64,000 nt of DNA from RHKX01 sp963743875 (lineage in GTDB: Bacteria; Actinomycetota; Thermoleophilia; Solirubrobacterales; 70-9). Shown piece after piece: positions 44,648 to 52,763 of this stretch. The notes beneath the pieces were generated by a model. That model had not been told where the DNA came from. It did not search any database and saw only the letters and a program-made list of their open reading frames with translations. The translations under genes and the position numbers were made by a program. The stretch is taken from the NCBI GenBank assembly GCA_963743875.1, contig CAVURM010000001.1:744001-808000 (forward strand), written 5' to 3'. The number at the start of each line of letters is the position of its first letter. Positions within the stretch are counted from its first letter, which is position 1.

Positions 44648-45184
44648 TCAGCTGACGGGCCGCAGGGCGCCCGAGCGCACGATCTCCGCCGCCCGCTCCG
44701 CCGAGGGGTCGTAGACCTCGACCTGGATGCCGGAATCCGGTGACAGGTAGACGCTGGTGGGGTTGTCCCTGTTGCTGACGGCGCGGACGCCGCCTCTCCC
44801 TTGATAGATGATCGCCCCGGGACGATCCGTTGCGGCCTTCAGGTTCACCTCGGCGTCGGCGACGGGGTAGGTCGCCACCGTCAGGAACTCGGCGGCGGGG
44901 TCGCCCGCATCCACACCCGGCTCGAGATAGCGGACGAAGGTCGTCCCATCGGCTGAGGTCGTGACCTCCAGACCGGCATCTCCCCGCGGCCCCGCCCAGT
45001 AGATCGGACCGTCGGCGACGCGGGCGAACTCGGTCAACTCGGCGACCGAGAGCAACTGCGGCTCTGGGGCCGAGGGCGAATCGTCATCGGAGCCGAACAG
45101 CAGGATCAACGCCCCCGTCGTCACGAGAGCCGCCAGCAGACCGAGCGTGACCTTCGCCGGCGTTGAGAGGGTCGAGCCGATCAC
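44648..45184 (-). CDS. Membrane-anchored hypothetical protein
   Basis: 178 residues with one N-terminal helix (VTLGLLAALVTTGALILLF) followed by SDDDSPSAPEPQ and an extracytoplasmic ~130-residue domain (LTEFARVADGPIYWAGP, GAIIYQGRGGVRAVSN, YLSPDSGIQVEVYDPS). Looks like a surface-exposed beta-rich module, unknown to me. It is 8 bases downstream of the collagen-like gene. Confidence 0.65.
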   Translation of the reverse strand: MIGSTLSTPAKVTLGLLAALVTTGALILLFGSDDDSPSAPEPQLLSVAELTEFARVADGPIYWAGPRGDAGLEVTTSADGTTFVRYLEPGVDAGDPAAEFLTVATYPVADAEVNLKAATDRPGAIIYQGRGGVRAVSNRDNPTSVYLSPDSGIQVEVYDPSAERAAEIVRSGALRPVS

Positions 45185-45192
45185 GATTCTGA

Positions 45193-46125
45193 TCAGCCGG
45201 GAACGCAGATCACGTAGACGGTGGTGGTCCGCTCGGTATCGCCGACGGACTGGGCTCGCCAGCCGTCCGCCACGGCGCCGCTCGGCGCCAGGTCACCGGC
45301 CTTGATCGGAGCGCTCGTCAAGAGCCGCACGGTGGGGTCCTTCGGATCCGCGATATCGGTGATGGAGGCTCCACCGCTGATCGCGACCGGCTTCTTCTCC
45401 GGGCACTTGACGTCGATCGGGGAACCGTCCTTGGTGAAGGCTGTCACGACCTCGGTGTCTGCGGTCCCGCTGGGTCCGGCGGGACCCTGGGGGCCCTCGG
45501 GTCCATCAGCCCCTGCGGGACCCTGGGGTCCCTCCGCACCCTCGGGACCGGCGGGTCCCTGCGGGCCCTCCACACCGGCGGGCCCTTCGGATCCATCAGG
45601 TCCAGCGGGACCCTGCGGGCCCTCCACACCGGCGGAACCGGCGGGGCCTTGCGGGCCGATCGGACCGATCGCCCCTGAAGGCCCTGGATCACCCTCGGGT
45701 CCGATCGGACCGGGGATACCCTGCGGGCCGATCGGTCCGGCGGGACCGGCGGGACCCTGCGGTCCGGCGACGCCCTCGATGCCTTGTGGTCCCACGGCGC
45801 CGGTCGGGCCGGCTTCGCCCGTTGCGCCCTGCGCACCCTCAGGGCCCTGAGGCCCGCGAGGCCCACGAGGCCCGACCGGGCCCCTGAGGCCCTGCGATGC
45901 GGACGCCGACCACTGGATCAGAAACTCATTGGGACGGCAGCGAGGCTTGGTGACGAAGCGAAACCTACCCCGGACACCGAGCCACCCGTTTCCGCTGACC
46001 GTCTTCTTGATGCATGCGTTGATCATCTCGCCGGACCCGCCCTTCGCCCGGGCGGGCGAAGCCGCCGGAAGCGCTGCGGCGACCAGTACCGAAAGCGTCA
46101 CCGCAGCCATGCCCGCGAGGAACAT
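45193..46125 (-). CDS. Secreted collagen-like (Gly-X-Y) repeat protein
   Basis: 310 residues from ATG 46125 (a GTG at 46224 is possible). After a signal peptide (AAVTLSVLVAAALPAASPARA) a short domain (NACIKKTVSGNGWL...CRPNE) precedes 47 uninterrupted Gly-X-Y triplets, many GPQ, GPA and GPE. The C-terminal ~100-residue domain (TAFTKDGSPIDVKCPEKKP...TTTVYVICVPG) looks like a trimerisation or adhesion head. Expected at the cell surface. Confidence 0.85.
   Translation of the reverse strand: MFLAGMAAVTLSVLVAAALPAASPARAKGGSGEMINACIKKTVSGNGWLGVRGRFRFVTKPRCRPNEFLIQWSASASQGLRGPVGPRGPRGPQGPEGAQGATGEAGPTGAVGPQGIEGVAGPQGPAGPAGPIGPQGIPGPIGPEGDPGPSGAIGPIGPQGPAGSAGVEGPQGPAGPDGSEGPAGVEGPQGPAGPEGAEGPQGPAGADGPEGPQGPAGPSGTADTEVVTAFTKDGSPIDVKCPEKKPVAISGGASITDIADPKDPTVRLLTSAPIKAGDLAPSGAVADGWRAQSVGDTERTTTVYVICVPG
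45469..45891 (-). repeat. Collagen-like Gly-X-Y coding repeat (47 triplets)
   Basis: Within the secreted protein gene, 141 residues follow strict Gly-X-Y periodicity. At the DNA level near-identical 9- and 18-base units (for example the GPQGPAGP and GVEGPQGPAGP groups) recur, so this stretch is prone to expansion, slippage and assembly compression; the true copy number may differ. Confidence 0.9.
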
Positions 46126-46238
46126 CCGGTTGGAGGGTAGGACCGATTTTCCAGTTCTGGGGCGCACGGGTACGGGTATCGGTGAAATCTCCGAAAGCTG
46201 TAATCCCGCAACCGCTCGTGTCACCCGTCAGGAACCGC

Positions 46239-46838
46239 TCAGAGCCCCAACTCGTCGGCGTACTTCTTGCGGTATTGCTCCCGCCGCTCGATCACGTCCT
46301 TGACGTAGTCGTAGGTCTCGGGGAACTCGATGTCGGAAACGTCCATGCCCGCGCCGCCCCACGCGTCGGCGTTTCCCTCCCCGGCGTTGTAGGCGGCAAG
46401 AGCAGCGATGACATCGCCGTCGTACTTGTCGAGGAGGTAGGCCAGGTAGAAGGTCCCATAGCGGATGTTCAGATCAGGGTCAGCCAGATCCTCGTAGACG
46501 AAGGTCTCTCCCCCCGAGAGGTTCTCGATCGTGTCTGCCGTGTCGGGAGTTATCTGCATCAAGCCCCGAGCGCCCGCCGAGCTGGTCTGGTCCTGGAACT
46601 TGGACTCCTCGTAGATCACGGCGGCGATCAGGTCGGCCGGCACGCCCTTCTCCGCGGCCTGCTGGCGAATGATGTCCTCATGGCGAAGCGGCAACGTGAG
46701 CTCGCCGATCGTGTCGCCGAAGTTGAACCGGGCGATCCCGATCACAACCCCGACAACCAGCAGGACCGCGACCAGCAGGAAGATCCTGCGCAGTCGGATC
46801 AGCCCGGCGGAGGAGCTGCGCGAGTTCGCGCGGCTCAT
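46239..46838 (-). CDS. Membrane-anchored lytic transglycosylase (SLT domain)
   Basis: 199 residues. N-terminal helix (IFLLVAVLLVVGVVIGIARF) then an SLT domain: AAVIYEESKFQDQTSSAGARGLMQITPDTA with the catalytic Glu, and ALAAYNAGEGNADAWGG. It cleaves peptidoglycan glycan strands on the outer side of the membrane. The start overlaps the coaE stop by 4 bases, suggesting one operon with coaE and rpsA. Confidence 0.93.
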   Translation of the reverse strand: MSRANSRSSSAGLIRLRRIFLLVAVLLVVGVVIGIARFNFGDTIGELTLPLRHEDIIRQQAAEKGVPADLIAAVIYEESKFQDQTSSAGARGLMQITPDTADTIENLSGGETFVYEDLADPDLNIRYGTFYLAYLLDKYDGDVIAALAAYNAGEGNADAWGGAGMDVSDIEFPETYDYVKDVIERREQYRKKYADELGL

Positions 46839-47425
46839 CTCGCCTCGGCGAGCTCCGGATACAGCTGCTTGAGCCGGCGCTCCAGATCGGACACAGATCC
46901 ATTGTTCTCGATCGCGTAGGTGGCGCGCGCCGCCTTCTCATCCTGGGGAAGCTGACGACCGTCACGACCCTCCAGCTCTCCCGTACCCCTCGCCGTCGCC
47001 CGCGACACCCGCTGCTCATCGGCGGCGACAACCGCGATGGTCGCATCGAAGGCCGAGGCCATCGTTCCCTCGAAGAGCAGCGGAACCTCGACGACGGCCA
47101 CCTCGGTGGCAGCCGGGAGTCCGTCGGCCCAGATCCGGACCCGCTCGCCGACCAGCGGATGAAGGACCGACTCGAGCCAGCTCAGCTCCTCCGGGCGCTC
47201 GAAGACGATCGCGGCGACCGCCGCCCGGTCGATCTCGCCCCCGGGGGCGACCGCGGCCCCCCAGCGGTCGGTGAGCTGATCTCGCACCTCGGCGGTGCCA
47301 AGCAACTCGTGGACGAGCCCGTCGGTCGAGACGGTCTCGGCGCCGAGCCCGGCGAGGATCCGCAATGCCTCCGACTTTCCGGCGGCGATTCCTCCCGTCA
47401 ACCCGATCAGCGACGGACCGGGCAC
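46835..47425 (-). CDS. coaE: Dephospho-CoA kinase
   Basis: 196 residues from the GTG at 47425. Walker A GLTGGIAAGKSEAL, DGLVHELLG, and ARATYAIENNGSVSDL with the C-terminal leader helix are all in place. It phosphorylates dephospho-CoA in the last step of CoA synthesis. It lies 4 bases downstream of rpsA. With panB/panC elsewhere in the window, both ends of the CoA pathway are represented. Confidence 0.93.
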   Translation of the reverse strand: MPGPSLIGLTGGIAAGKSEALRILAGLGAETVSTDGLVHELLGTAEVRDQLTDRWGAAVAPGGEIDRAAVAAIVFERPEELSWLESVLHPLVGERVRIWADGLPAATEVAVVEVPLLFEGTMASAFDATIAVVAADEQRVSRATARGTGELEGRDGRQLPQDEKAARATYAIENNGSVSDLERRLKQLYPELAEAR

Positions 47426-47429
47426 GGAA

Positions 47430-48896
47430 TCAGGAGTCTTCGGCCTCGGAATCGTCCTTGGATTCTTCTGCGGGCGCCTCGACGGAAGGGGCGTCTTCAG
47501 TTGCAGCCTCAGCCTCCGCCTCGGGGGCCTCGCCGGCTGAAGCCTCCTCGGCTGCCTCAGGTTCGACCGCAGCGGCCGCCTCGGCCTCGACGGCCGCGTG
47601 GGCGGCGGCGAGGTCCTCATCGGTGATCTCGAGGCCGCCGGCCTTCGCCGGGGTCGTGGATTCGGAGAAGACTTCTTCGGAGAGTCCGAGCTCGGTGCTG
47701 GCCTCCGGGGCGCCGGCCTGCGTCGCAGCCGCGAAAGCGTCGCGCAACGGCAAGCCGCCCTCGCCGACCCGCTTGATCGACAGTGAGATGCGTCGCCGCT
47801 CCTCATCGATCTCGAGGATCTTGACCCGAACCTCTTCGCCCGGCTCGACGACTTCGCCCGGGGTCTCGACATGGTGCTCGGCGAGCTCGGAGATGTGGAC
47901 GAGGCCCTCGACGCCGGGGACGATCTCGACGAATGCGCCGAAGGCGACGACCTTCGTCACCTTGCCCGAGAGCGATGAGCCCGGGCCGTAGGCGTTGAGA
48001 ACCGTCTGCCATGGGTCCTCCTGCGTCTGCTTGAGACCGAGCGAGATCCGCTGGCGGTCGCGATCGATGTCGAGGACCTTGACCTTGACGGTCTCCCCGA
48101 TCTTGAGGACCTCGGAAGGATGATTGACGTGACTCCACGAGATTTCGGAGATGTGGATCAGGCCGTCAATCCCCTCGAGGTCGACGAAAGCGCCGAAATC
48201 GACGATGTTGGAGACCTTGCCCTCGACCACCTGACCGGGCTGGAGGCGGGTCAGGATCTGCTCGCGAACCTCCTTGCGCTCGTCCTCGAGGACTGCGCGG
48301 CGGGAGAGGACGACGTTGTTACGACTGCGGTTGAGCTCGATCACCTTGCACTCGAGGGTGCCGCCGGTGAACTCCTCGAGGTTGTGAACCCGACGGATGT
48401 CGACGAGCGAGGCAGGCAGGAAGCCACGAACCCCAAGATCCAGGATCAGTCCGCCCTTGACGACCTCGATCACGGTGCCCTCGACCGGTTCGCCGGACTC
48501 GGCTGCAGCCTCGATCTTGCGCCAGGCCTTCTCGAAGCGAGCCCGCTTCTTGGAGAGGATCAAGCGACCGTCGGCATCCTCCTTGGTGAGGACGAGAGCG
48601 TCGACCGCCTCGCCGAGCGAGACCTCGTCGGCGGGATCCACCGATCGGCGGATCGAGAGCTCATGCGACGGGATGACGCCTTCCGACTTCCACCCGATGT
48701 CGAGCAGGACCTCGTCCTTGTCGATCCGGACGATGGTGCCGCTGACGACCTCGCCCTCCTCGAAGTGGGTGATCGTGGCGTCGTAATTGGGGAAGATCTT
48801 GCCGTCGAGCTCGAGTAGGAGGCCGTCGGAGCCCTCGACGAGGGTTGCTCCTTCGGGCGCCAGAAGCGCTCCGCCTGCTGTTTGAGTCGCGGACAT
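47430..48896 (-). CDS. rpsA: 30S ribosomal protein S1
   Basis: 488 residues from the ATG at 48896. Four S1 OB-fold domains start near residues 45, 130, 215 and 300 (GTIVRIDKDEVLLDIGWKSEG; GTVIEVVKGGLILDLG; GKVSNIVDFGAFVDLEG; GKVTKVVAFGAFVEI). The acidic tail (~130 residues rich in Ala and Glu) is unusually long and low-complexity. It recruits mRNA to the 30S subunit. Confidence 0.95.
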   Translation of the reverse strand: MSATQTAGGALLAPEGATLVEGSDGLLLELDGKIFPNYDATITHFEEGEVVSGTIVRIDKDEVLLDIGWKSEGVIPSHELSIRRSVDPADEVSLGEAVDALVLTKEDADGRLILSKKRARFEKAWRKIEAAAESGEPVEGTVIEVVKGGLILDLGVRGFLPASLVDIRRVHNLEEFTGGTLECKVIELNRSRNNVVLSRRAVLEDERKEVREQILTRLQPGQVVEGKVSNIVDFGAFVDLEGIDGLIHISEISWSHVNHPSEVLKIGETVKVKVLDIDRDRQRISLGLKQTQEDPWQTVLNAYGPGSSLSGKVTKVVAFGAFVEIVPGVEGLVHISELAEHHVETPGEVVEPGEEVRVKILEIDEERRRISLSIKRVGEGGLPLRDAFAAATQAGAPEASTELGLSEEVFSESTTPAKAGGLEITDEDLAAAHAAVEAEAAAAVEPEAAEEASAGEAPEAEAEAATEDAPSVEAPAEESKDDSEAEDS

Positions 48897-48934
48897 GGAG
48901 GCGGGATTGTGGCAAAGACAGCCCATCGGCGTAT

Positions 48935-49156
48935 CTACCCCACACCCCGCTCACCCAGCAGCGAGCTCAGGTCGCCGTCGACCCCGTCCGGCTCCATGGT
49001 CAGACGCCGCTCACGCAGCCTATAGACGTAGGGAACGTCAGATGCGCCGGCAGATTCCATGAGGCCGATCATCTCGCCGAGCGGGACGCCAATCCAGACC
49101 CGAAAGTGCCGAAAGCCGCTCGGGAGAAGGGCGATCTCGTGGAACTCGCCCTTGAT
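48935..49156 (-). CDS. Small conserved-looking ORF with non-standard start
   Basis: The frame from 49156 encodes 73 residues (KGEFHEIALLPSGFRHFRV...DGDLSSLLGERGVG) with a good mixture of charged and aromatic residues, unlike shadow ORFs. An upstream TAG sits directly before an ATC codon (49154-49156), with GGGGAG in spacing. A usable ATG (49072) would leave only 45 residues. Either it starts at ATC, or a base is wrong and the true codon is ATG. It lies downstream of nothing on this strand and is divergent from the flavoprotein at 49173. Confidence 0.45.
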   Translation of the reverse strand: MKGEFHEIALLPSGFRHFRVWIGVPLGEMIGLMESAGASDVPYVYRLRERRLTMEPDGVDGDLSSLLGERGVG

Positions 49157-49172
49157 CTAGGCTCCCCGGGCA

Positions 49173-50327
49173 ATGCCGGTACGCAAGACGAAGCGAGGGG
49201 CCGAGCGGACGTCGCTCAGCGGCGCCTACGACGTGATCATCTGCGGCGCGAGCTTCGCCGGATTGACGATCGCGAGGGAGCTGACGGGCTCGGGGGCTCG
49301 GGTCCTGCTGCTGGATCGCTACGAGATCGGGGATCGGCAGACGTCGGCTTGCGCGGCTCCGACCCAGTGGCTGGAGGCCCTCGGGTTGATGACCTCGGTG
49401 CGCCAGACGTTCGACGACCTGGTCTTCCACACACCCCACGTCGACCTGAGGATGCGGCTGCCCTGGAGCTTTTCGACCTTCGACTACCCGGAGCTCTGCG
49501 GGTTGCTCTGGGCCGGTACCGACGCCGAGTTCGAGACGGCCAAGGTCGAGGGGCGGTCGGACACGGCGTTGTCGGCGGTGAACGGATCGCCGCGGCCGAT
49601 CGCGATCGAGACCGATCGCGGCACCGTCCAGGCGCCGCTGGTCGTCGACGCCCTCGGGTGGCGGCGCGTCCTCGGGGACGGCTACCAGCCACCCGACGCC
49701 CCATTGTCTCGCGGCTTGGAGGTGCACCCGACCGGCACGGGCACCGACCTCGAGGTCTGGATCGAGCGCAGCATCGTCCCCGCCGGTTACGCCTGGAGCT
49801 TCCCCGCCGAGGACGAGATCCGGGTCGGTGTCGGCAGCTTTGACCCCAATCACCACGTGAAGGACCCGACGGTCGACCTGGCGCAGCGCCTCGGCCTGCC
49901 GCCCGACGGCTATCAGGGCAACTGGATTCCCCACAAGCTCCGGGATGCAGTCGACCGGGATGTCTTCTTCTGCGGCGACTCCGCCGGGCATTGCATCCCG
50001 GTGACGGCGGAGGGAATCCGGCCCGCCTTCTACTTCGGGGTCGCCTGTGGCCGGGAGCTTCGCTCGGTGATCGACGGCCGCTCGAGCAGGGACGCCGCCC
50101 TGACCCGGTACGGGGCCTTCAACGATGCTCATCGCTGGAAGTACGAGTGCATGCTGCAGGTCCAGAGGATCGTCCCGCGTGTCCCCCCGCGCCTGCTGGC
50201 ATCGGCGCTGCGCGGGATGAGCCATGAGGGATTCACGCGCTGGTCGTTCAACCACTACCTGAACATCTGCGGTCCGTCGATCGTCGACCGGGCCGTCGAC
50301 GAGCGCGAACTCGCCCACGCCGCCTGA
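49173..50327 (+). CDS. FAD-dependent oxidoreductase, geranylgeranyl reductase-like
   Basis: 384 residues. FAD motif VIICGASFAGLTIARELTG near residue 20, LLDRYEIGDRQTSACAAPT, and a second FAD strand FFCGDSAGHCIPVTAEGIRPAFYFG near residue 270, typical of geranylgeranyl reductase-like and related flavoproteins. It may reduce isoprenoid chains or tailor lipids. The two starting genes at 49156(-) and 49173(+) leave 16 bases between them, so one start may be wrong. Confidence 0.8.
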   Translation: MPVRKTKRGAERTSLSGAYDVIICGASFAGLTIARELTGSGARVLLLDRYEIGDRQTSACAAPTQWLEALGLMTSVRQTFDDLVFHTPHVDLRMRLPWSFSTFDYPELCGLLWAGTDAEFETAKVEGRSDTALSAVNGSPRPIAIETDRGTVQAPLVVDALGWRRVLGDGYQPPDAPLSRGLEVHPTGTGTDLEVWIERSIVPAGYAWSFPAEDEIRVGVGSFDPNHHVKDPTVDLAQRLGLPPDGYQGNWIPHKLRDAVDRDVFFCGDSAGHCIPVTAEGIRPAFYFGVACGRELRSVIDGRSSRDAALTRYGAFNDAHRWKYECMLQVQRIVPRVPPRLLASALRGMSHEGFTRWSFNHYLNICGPSIVDRAVDERELAHAA

Positions 50328-50346
50328 GCGCCCCGACCCGGCCCGC

Positions 50347-51264
50347 TCAGGCGACGATCAGGGACGTTCCGACGGCGAGAAGACCAACCGCCGCGAGGCG
50401 CACCGGCGTCAGCGGTCGTTTCTCCAGACCGAGGGCCCCGGTCCGATCGAGCGCCACCGAGGCGGCGAGCTGCCCGGTGATGGTCGCCGCGGCTATCCCA
50501 CCCGCTCCGATCGTCCGCACCAGGACCACTGCGGCGGTCACATAGGCGGCGCCGATCAAGCCACCGAGCAGGTACCTGCGAGGCACGGCGGTAGCCGCTT
50601 GCAAGCCGCCGCTGCCGCCGACGACGACGACGGCCGCCCCGAGCACGAGTGAGCCGACCAGGAAGTTGATGAACGCCGCCTCGAGCTCGCCGACCGCGTC
50701 GCCCAGGCCGGCGTTGATGGGCGCCTGCGCCGCGAGCAGCAGCCCGCCGACCACGATCGCGACGCCGGCCAACCTCCTCCCTGGGACCGCCGCGGCCCTC
50801 GCTCCCGATCCGTCAGCGGGCGATGCCCGACGGATGATCAGCAGCGTGCCGGCGAGCAACAGCGCGGCGCCGATCACGCGAGGCGCGGTCAGCGGCTGGG
50901 TGTCGAGGCCGAGCGCGCCGCCGGCGTCGAGGGCGATCGAGCCGGTCATCTGTCCGGTGATCGCCGCCGCGGCCACGCCGCCGGCGCCGATGATCGGCAC
51001 GGTGGCCAAGGCGGTGAGCACGAACGCGGCGCCGATCAATCCCCCCGTGAACTCGTAGGGCGCGGCATCCCCGAGACCGGTGAGGCGATTCAGACCGCCG
51101 CTGACGATCACGAGGACCGCCAGGGCGCACGCCCCGATGAGAAAACTGACGAGCGCGGCGGGGACCCGGCCGGTGTCGATTGCAAGGCGCGCATTGACGG
51201 GAGCCTGAAGCGCGAACTGCGCGCTCACGGCCAGCATGATCAGTACGGCGACCGTCGAGTCCAT
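50347..51264 (-). CDS. DMT transporter of the YdcZ (DUF606) family
   Basis: 305 residues, two internal repeats of about 145 residues, each with five helices. QAPVNARLAIDTGRV in repeat one corresponds to QAPINAGLGDAVGE in repeat two, and both end with ITGQ[ML] and TGxLGL segments. Most YdcZ proteins are half-size, so this is a fused duplicate. Substrate unknown. It converges with the flavoprotein and diverges from the sigma factor gene. Confidence 0.85.
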   Translation of the reverse strand: MDSTVAVLIMLAVSAQFALQAPVNARLAIDTGRVPAALVSFLIGACALAVLVIVSGGLNRLTGLGDAAPYEFTGGLIGAAFVLTALATVPIIGAGGVAAAAITGQMTGSIALDAGGALGLDTQPLTAPRVIGAALLLAGTLLIIRRASPADGSGARAAAVPGRRLAGVAIVVGGLLLAAQAPINAGLGDAVGELEAAFINFLVGSLVLGAAVVVVGGSGGLQAATAVPRRYLLGGLIGAAYVTAAVVLVRTIGAGGIAAATITGQLAASVALDRTGALGLEKRPLTPVRLAAVGLLAVGTSLIVA

Positions 51265-51318
51265 GGCGGATCATTCAACTGCACCTGCCCGTCTGGCCCG
51301 CCCTGACTCGCAAACGCC

Positions 51319-51330
51319 GCGTGATCTTCG
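51319..51330. promoter_or_regulatory. Shared upstream element, copy 1
   Basis: GCGTGATCTTCG lies 68 bases before the start of the membrane-tailed sigma factor gene. The identical 12-mer is found 78 bases before the secreted acidic protein gene (52674-52685). Candidate promoter or activator element of a self-regulated unit; no matching -10 was identified. Confidence 0.4.
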
Positions 51331-51398
51331 ACCTCCCGGTGTGTTGAGATAGTGGGAGGACTAAAGAACTGCCCCCGATTGCTCGATGTACAGCTGAG

Positions 51399-52670
51399 AT
51401 GTCCAAACCCCAACCGCTGAGGCCGATCGCTCGCCGTGCCCTCGCGGCCCAATCCGACGAGCGCCTGGTCAAGTTGCTCCGAGAGGGCCACGGGCCGGCA
51501 TTCGAAGAGATCGTCCGGCGCTACCGCGGTCCGCTCGTCGGTTTCGCCACCGCCATCGTCTCGGCCGACGGCGCCGAGGATGTGGTCCAGACCTCGCTCA
51601 CCAAGGCCCACAGCGCGCTGATCGAGGACTCGCGTGAGATCAACCTGAGGCCGTGGCTGTTCGCGATCGTGCGAAACGGCGCGCTCAACGCAATTCGGGG
51701 CGAGCCTCGAGTCGACGAGCTCGACGAGGCGCTCGCCGCGCACTCGAACCCGAGCGAGATCGCCGAACAGCGGGACGACCTGGACCGACTCGTCGTCGCA
51801 ATGTGCGCCCTGCCGGACGCGCAGCGCCAGGCCCTGGTCAAGCGGGAGCTCGAGGGCGTCGGCCACGGCGAGATCGCGGCCCAGCTCGGGACGACCGCCA
51901 CGGCGGTGCGAGGGTTGATCTTCCGTGCCAGGACTCAGGTGCGCAACGCGATGGGCGCTCTCGTGCCCCTGCCCCTGCTGCGGACACTGCTTTCCCAAGG
52001 TACGGCGATCGGCGCTGCCGGCGGCGGTGCTTCGGCGGCCGTGCTCGGCGGTGCGGGCGCCAAGGGGGGAGTCGCGGTCGCCGCCGCGGTTCTCGCGCTC
52101 GGTACCGGAATCGCTATCGAAGGGCGCAAGGGCGACAAAGACGGAGATCGCTCCTCGGTGGCCCTCGCCCAGGAGGGTGGCAGTGGAGCCTCTCGGTCAG
52201 CCGCGGGAAACGGCTCCGCGCCCTCGGCATCGACCGAGCTGCCGAGCGGGACCGGGAAATCAGGTGACGACTCATCCTCGAACTCCGACCGCGGCGACGA
52301 GAGCGGAGCGGGCGGCTCGGCAGGCTCCGGGCAGGCATCCGGCAGCGACGGCGGCTCGGGACATTCTGTTGGCTCGGGCGGCAGCGGCTCGGGTTCCGGG
52401 TCCAGCGACTCTGACGGAGGGGGTCATGGATCGCCAACCGTGCCGCCCCCGTCCGACGACGATGGCTCCGACCACGAAGGATCCGGTCCAAGCGACGGGA
52501 GCGACGATCACTCCGAAGGCGAAGACATCCCGGAACCCCCCGAGGTCGAAGACGACTCTTCAGGACCCAGCGACGAACCGGAGGAGCCGGAGATCGACTC
52601 ATCCGGTCCCGGTAGCGGTGACGAGTCCCCCGCGGAGTCCGACGACCACAGCGGACCCGGCGGCGAGTGA
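51399..52670 (+). CDS. ECF-like sigma factor with C-terminal membrane helix and long acidic Ser/Gly/Asp tail
   Basis: 423 residues. Residues ~15-185 are a sigma-70 region 2 and 4 pair (AFEEIVRRYRGPLVGFATAIV...VVQTSLTKA; QRQALVKRELEGVGHGEIAAQLGTTATAVRGLIFRARTQVRN). A hydrophobic segment follows (about 200-240, GVAVAAAVLALGTGIAI), then 180 residues of Ser, Gly, Asp and Glu with repeated SGPSD and GSGG units. With one membrane span the tail would face outside. It is a fused sigma/surface-sensor architecture. The gene next to it encodes a secreted acidic protein with the same motifs. Confidence 0.8.
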   Translation: MSKPQPLRPIARRALAAQSDERLVKLLREGHGPAFEEIVRRYRGPLVGFATAIVSADGAEDVVQTSLTKAHSALIEDSREINLRPWLFAIVRNGALNAIRGEPRVDELDEALAAHSNPSEIAEQRDDLDRLVVAMCALPDAQRQALVKRELEGVGHGEIAAQLGTTATAVRGLIFRARTQVRNAMGALVPLPLLRTLLSQGTAIGAAGGGASAAVLGGAGAKGGVAVAAAVLALGTGIAIEGRKGDKDGDRSSVALAQEGGSGASRSAAGNGSAPSASTELPSGTGKSGDDSSSNSDRGDESGAGGSAGSGQASGSDGGSGHSVGSGGSGSGSGSSDSDGGGHGSPTVPPPSDDDGSDHEGSGPSDGSDDHSEGEDIPEPPEVEDDSSGPSDEPEEPEIDSSGPGSGDESPAESDDHSGPGGE

Positions 52671-52673
52671 CTT

Positions 52674-52685
52674 GCGTGATCTTCG
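52674..52685. promoter_or_regulatory. Shared upstream element, copy 2
   Basis: Identical 12-mer GCGTGATCTTCG, 78 bases before the start of the secreted acidic gene and just after the sigma factor stop. See copy 1 at 51319-51330. Confidence 0.4.
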
Positions 52686-52763
52686 GCCGCCCAGCGGGTT
52701 TCAGGTTCAGAACGTAATAGGCGGGTCGCACATCAGCGGCCCTCCGATCACACGGAGGTGAAA

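Noticed and set aside
45469..45891. Direct repeats as a possible CRISPR array
   Set aside because: Periodicity is 9 bases in frame and encodes Gly-X-Y triplets; there are no spacers.
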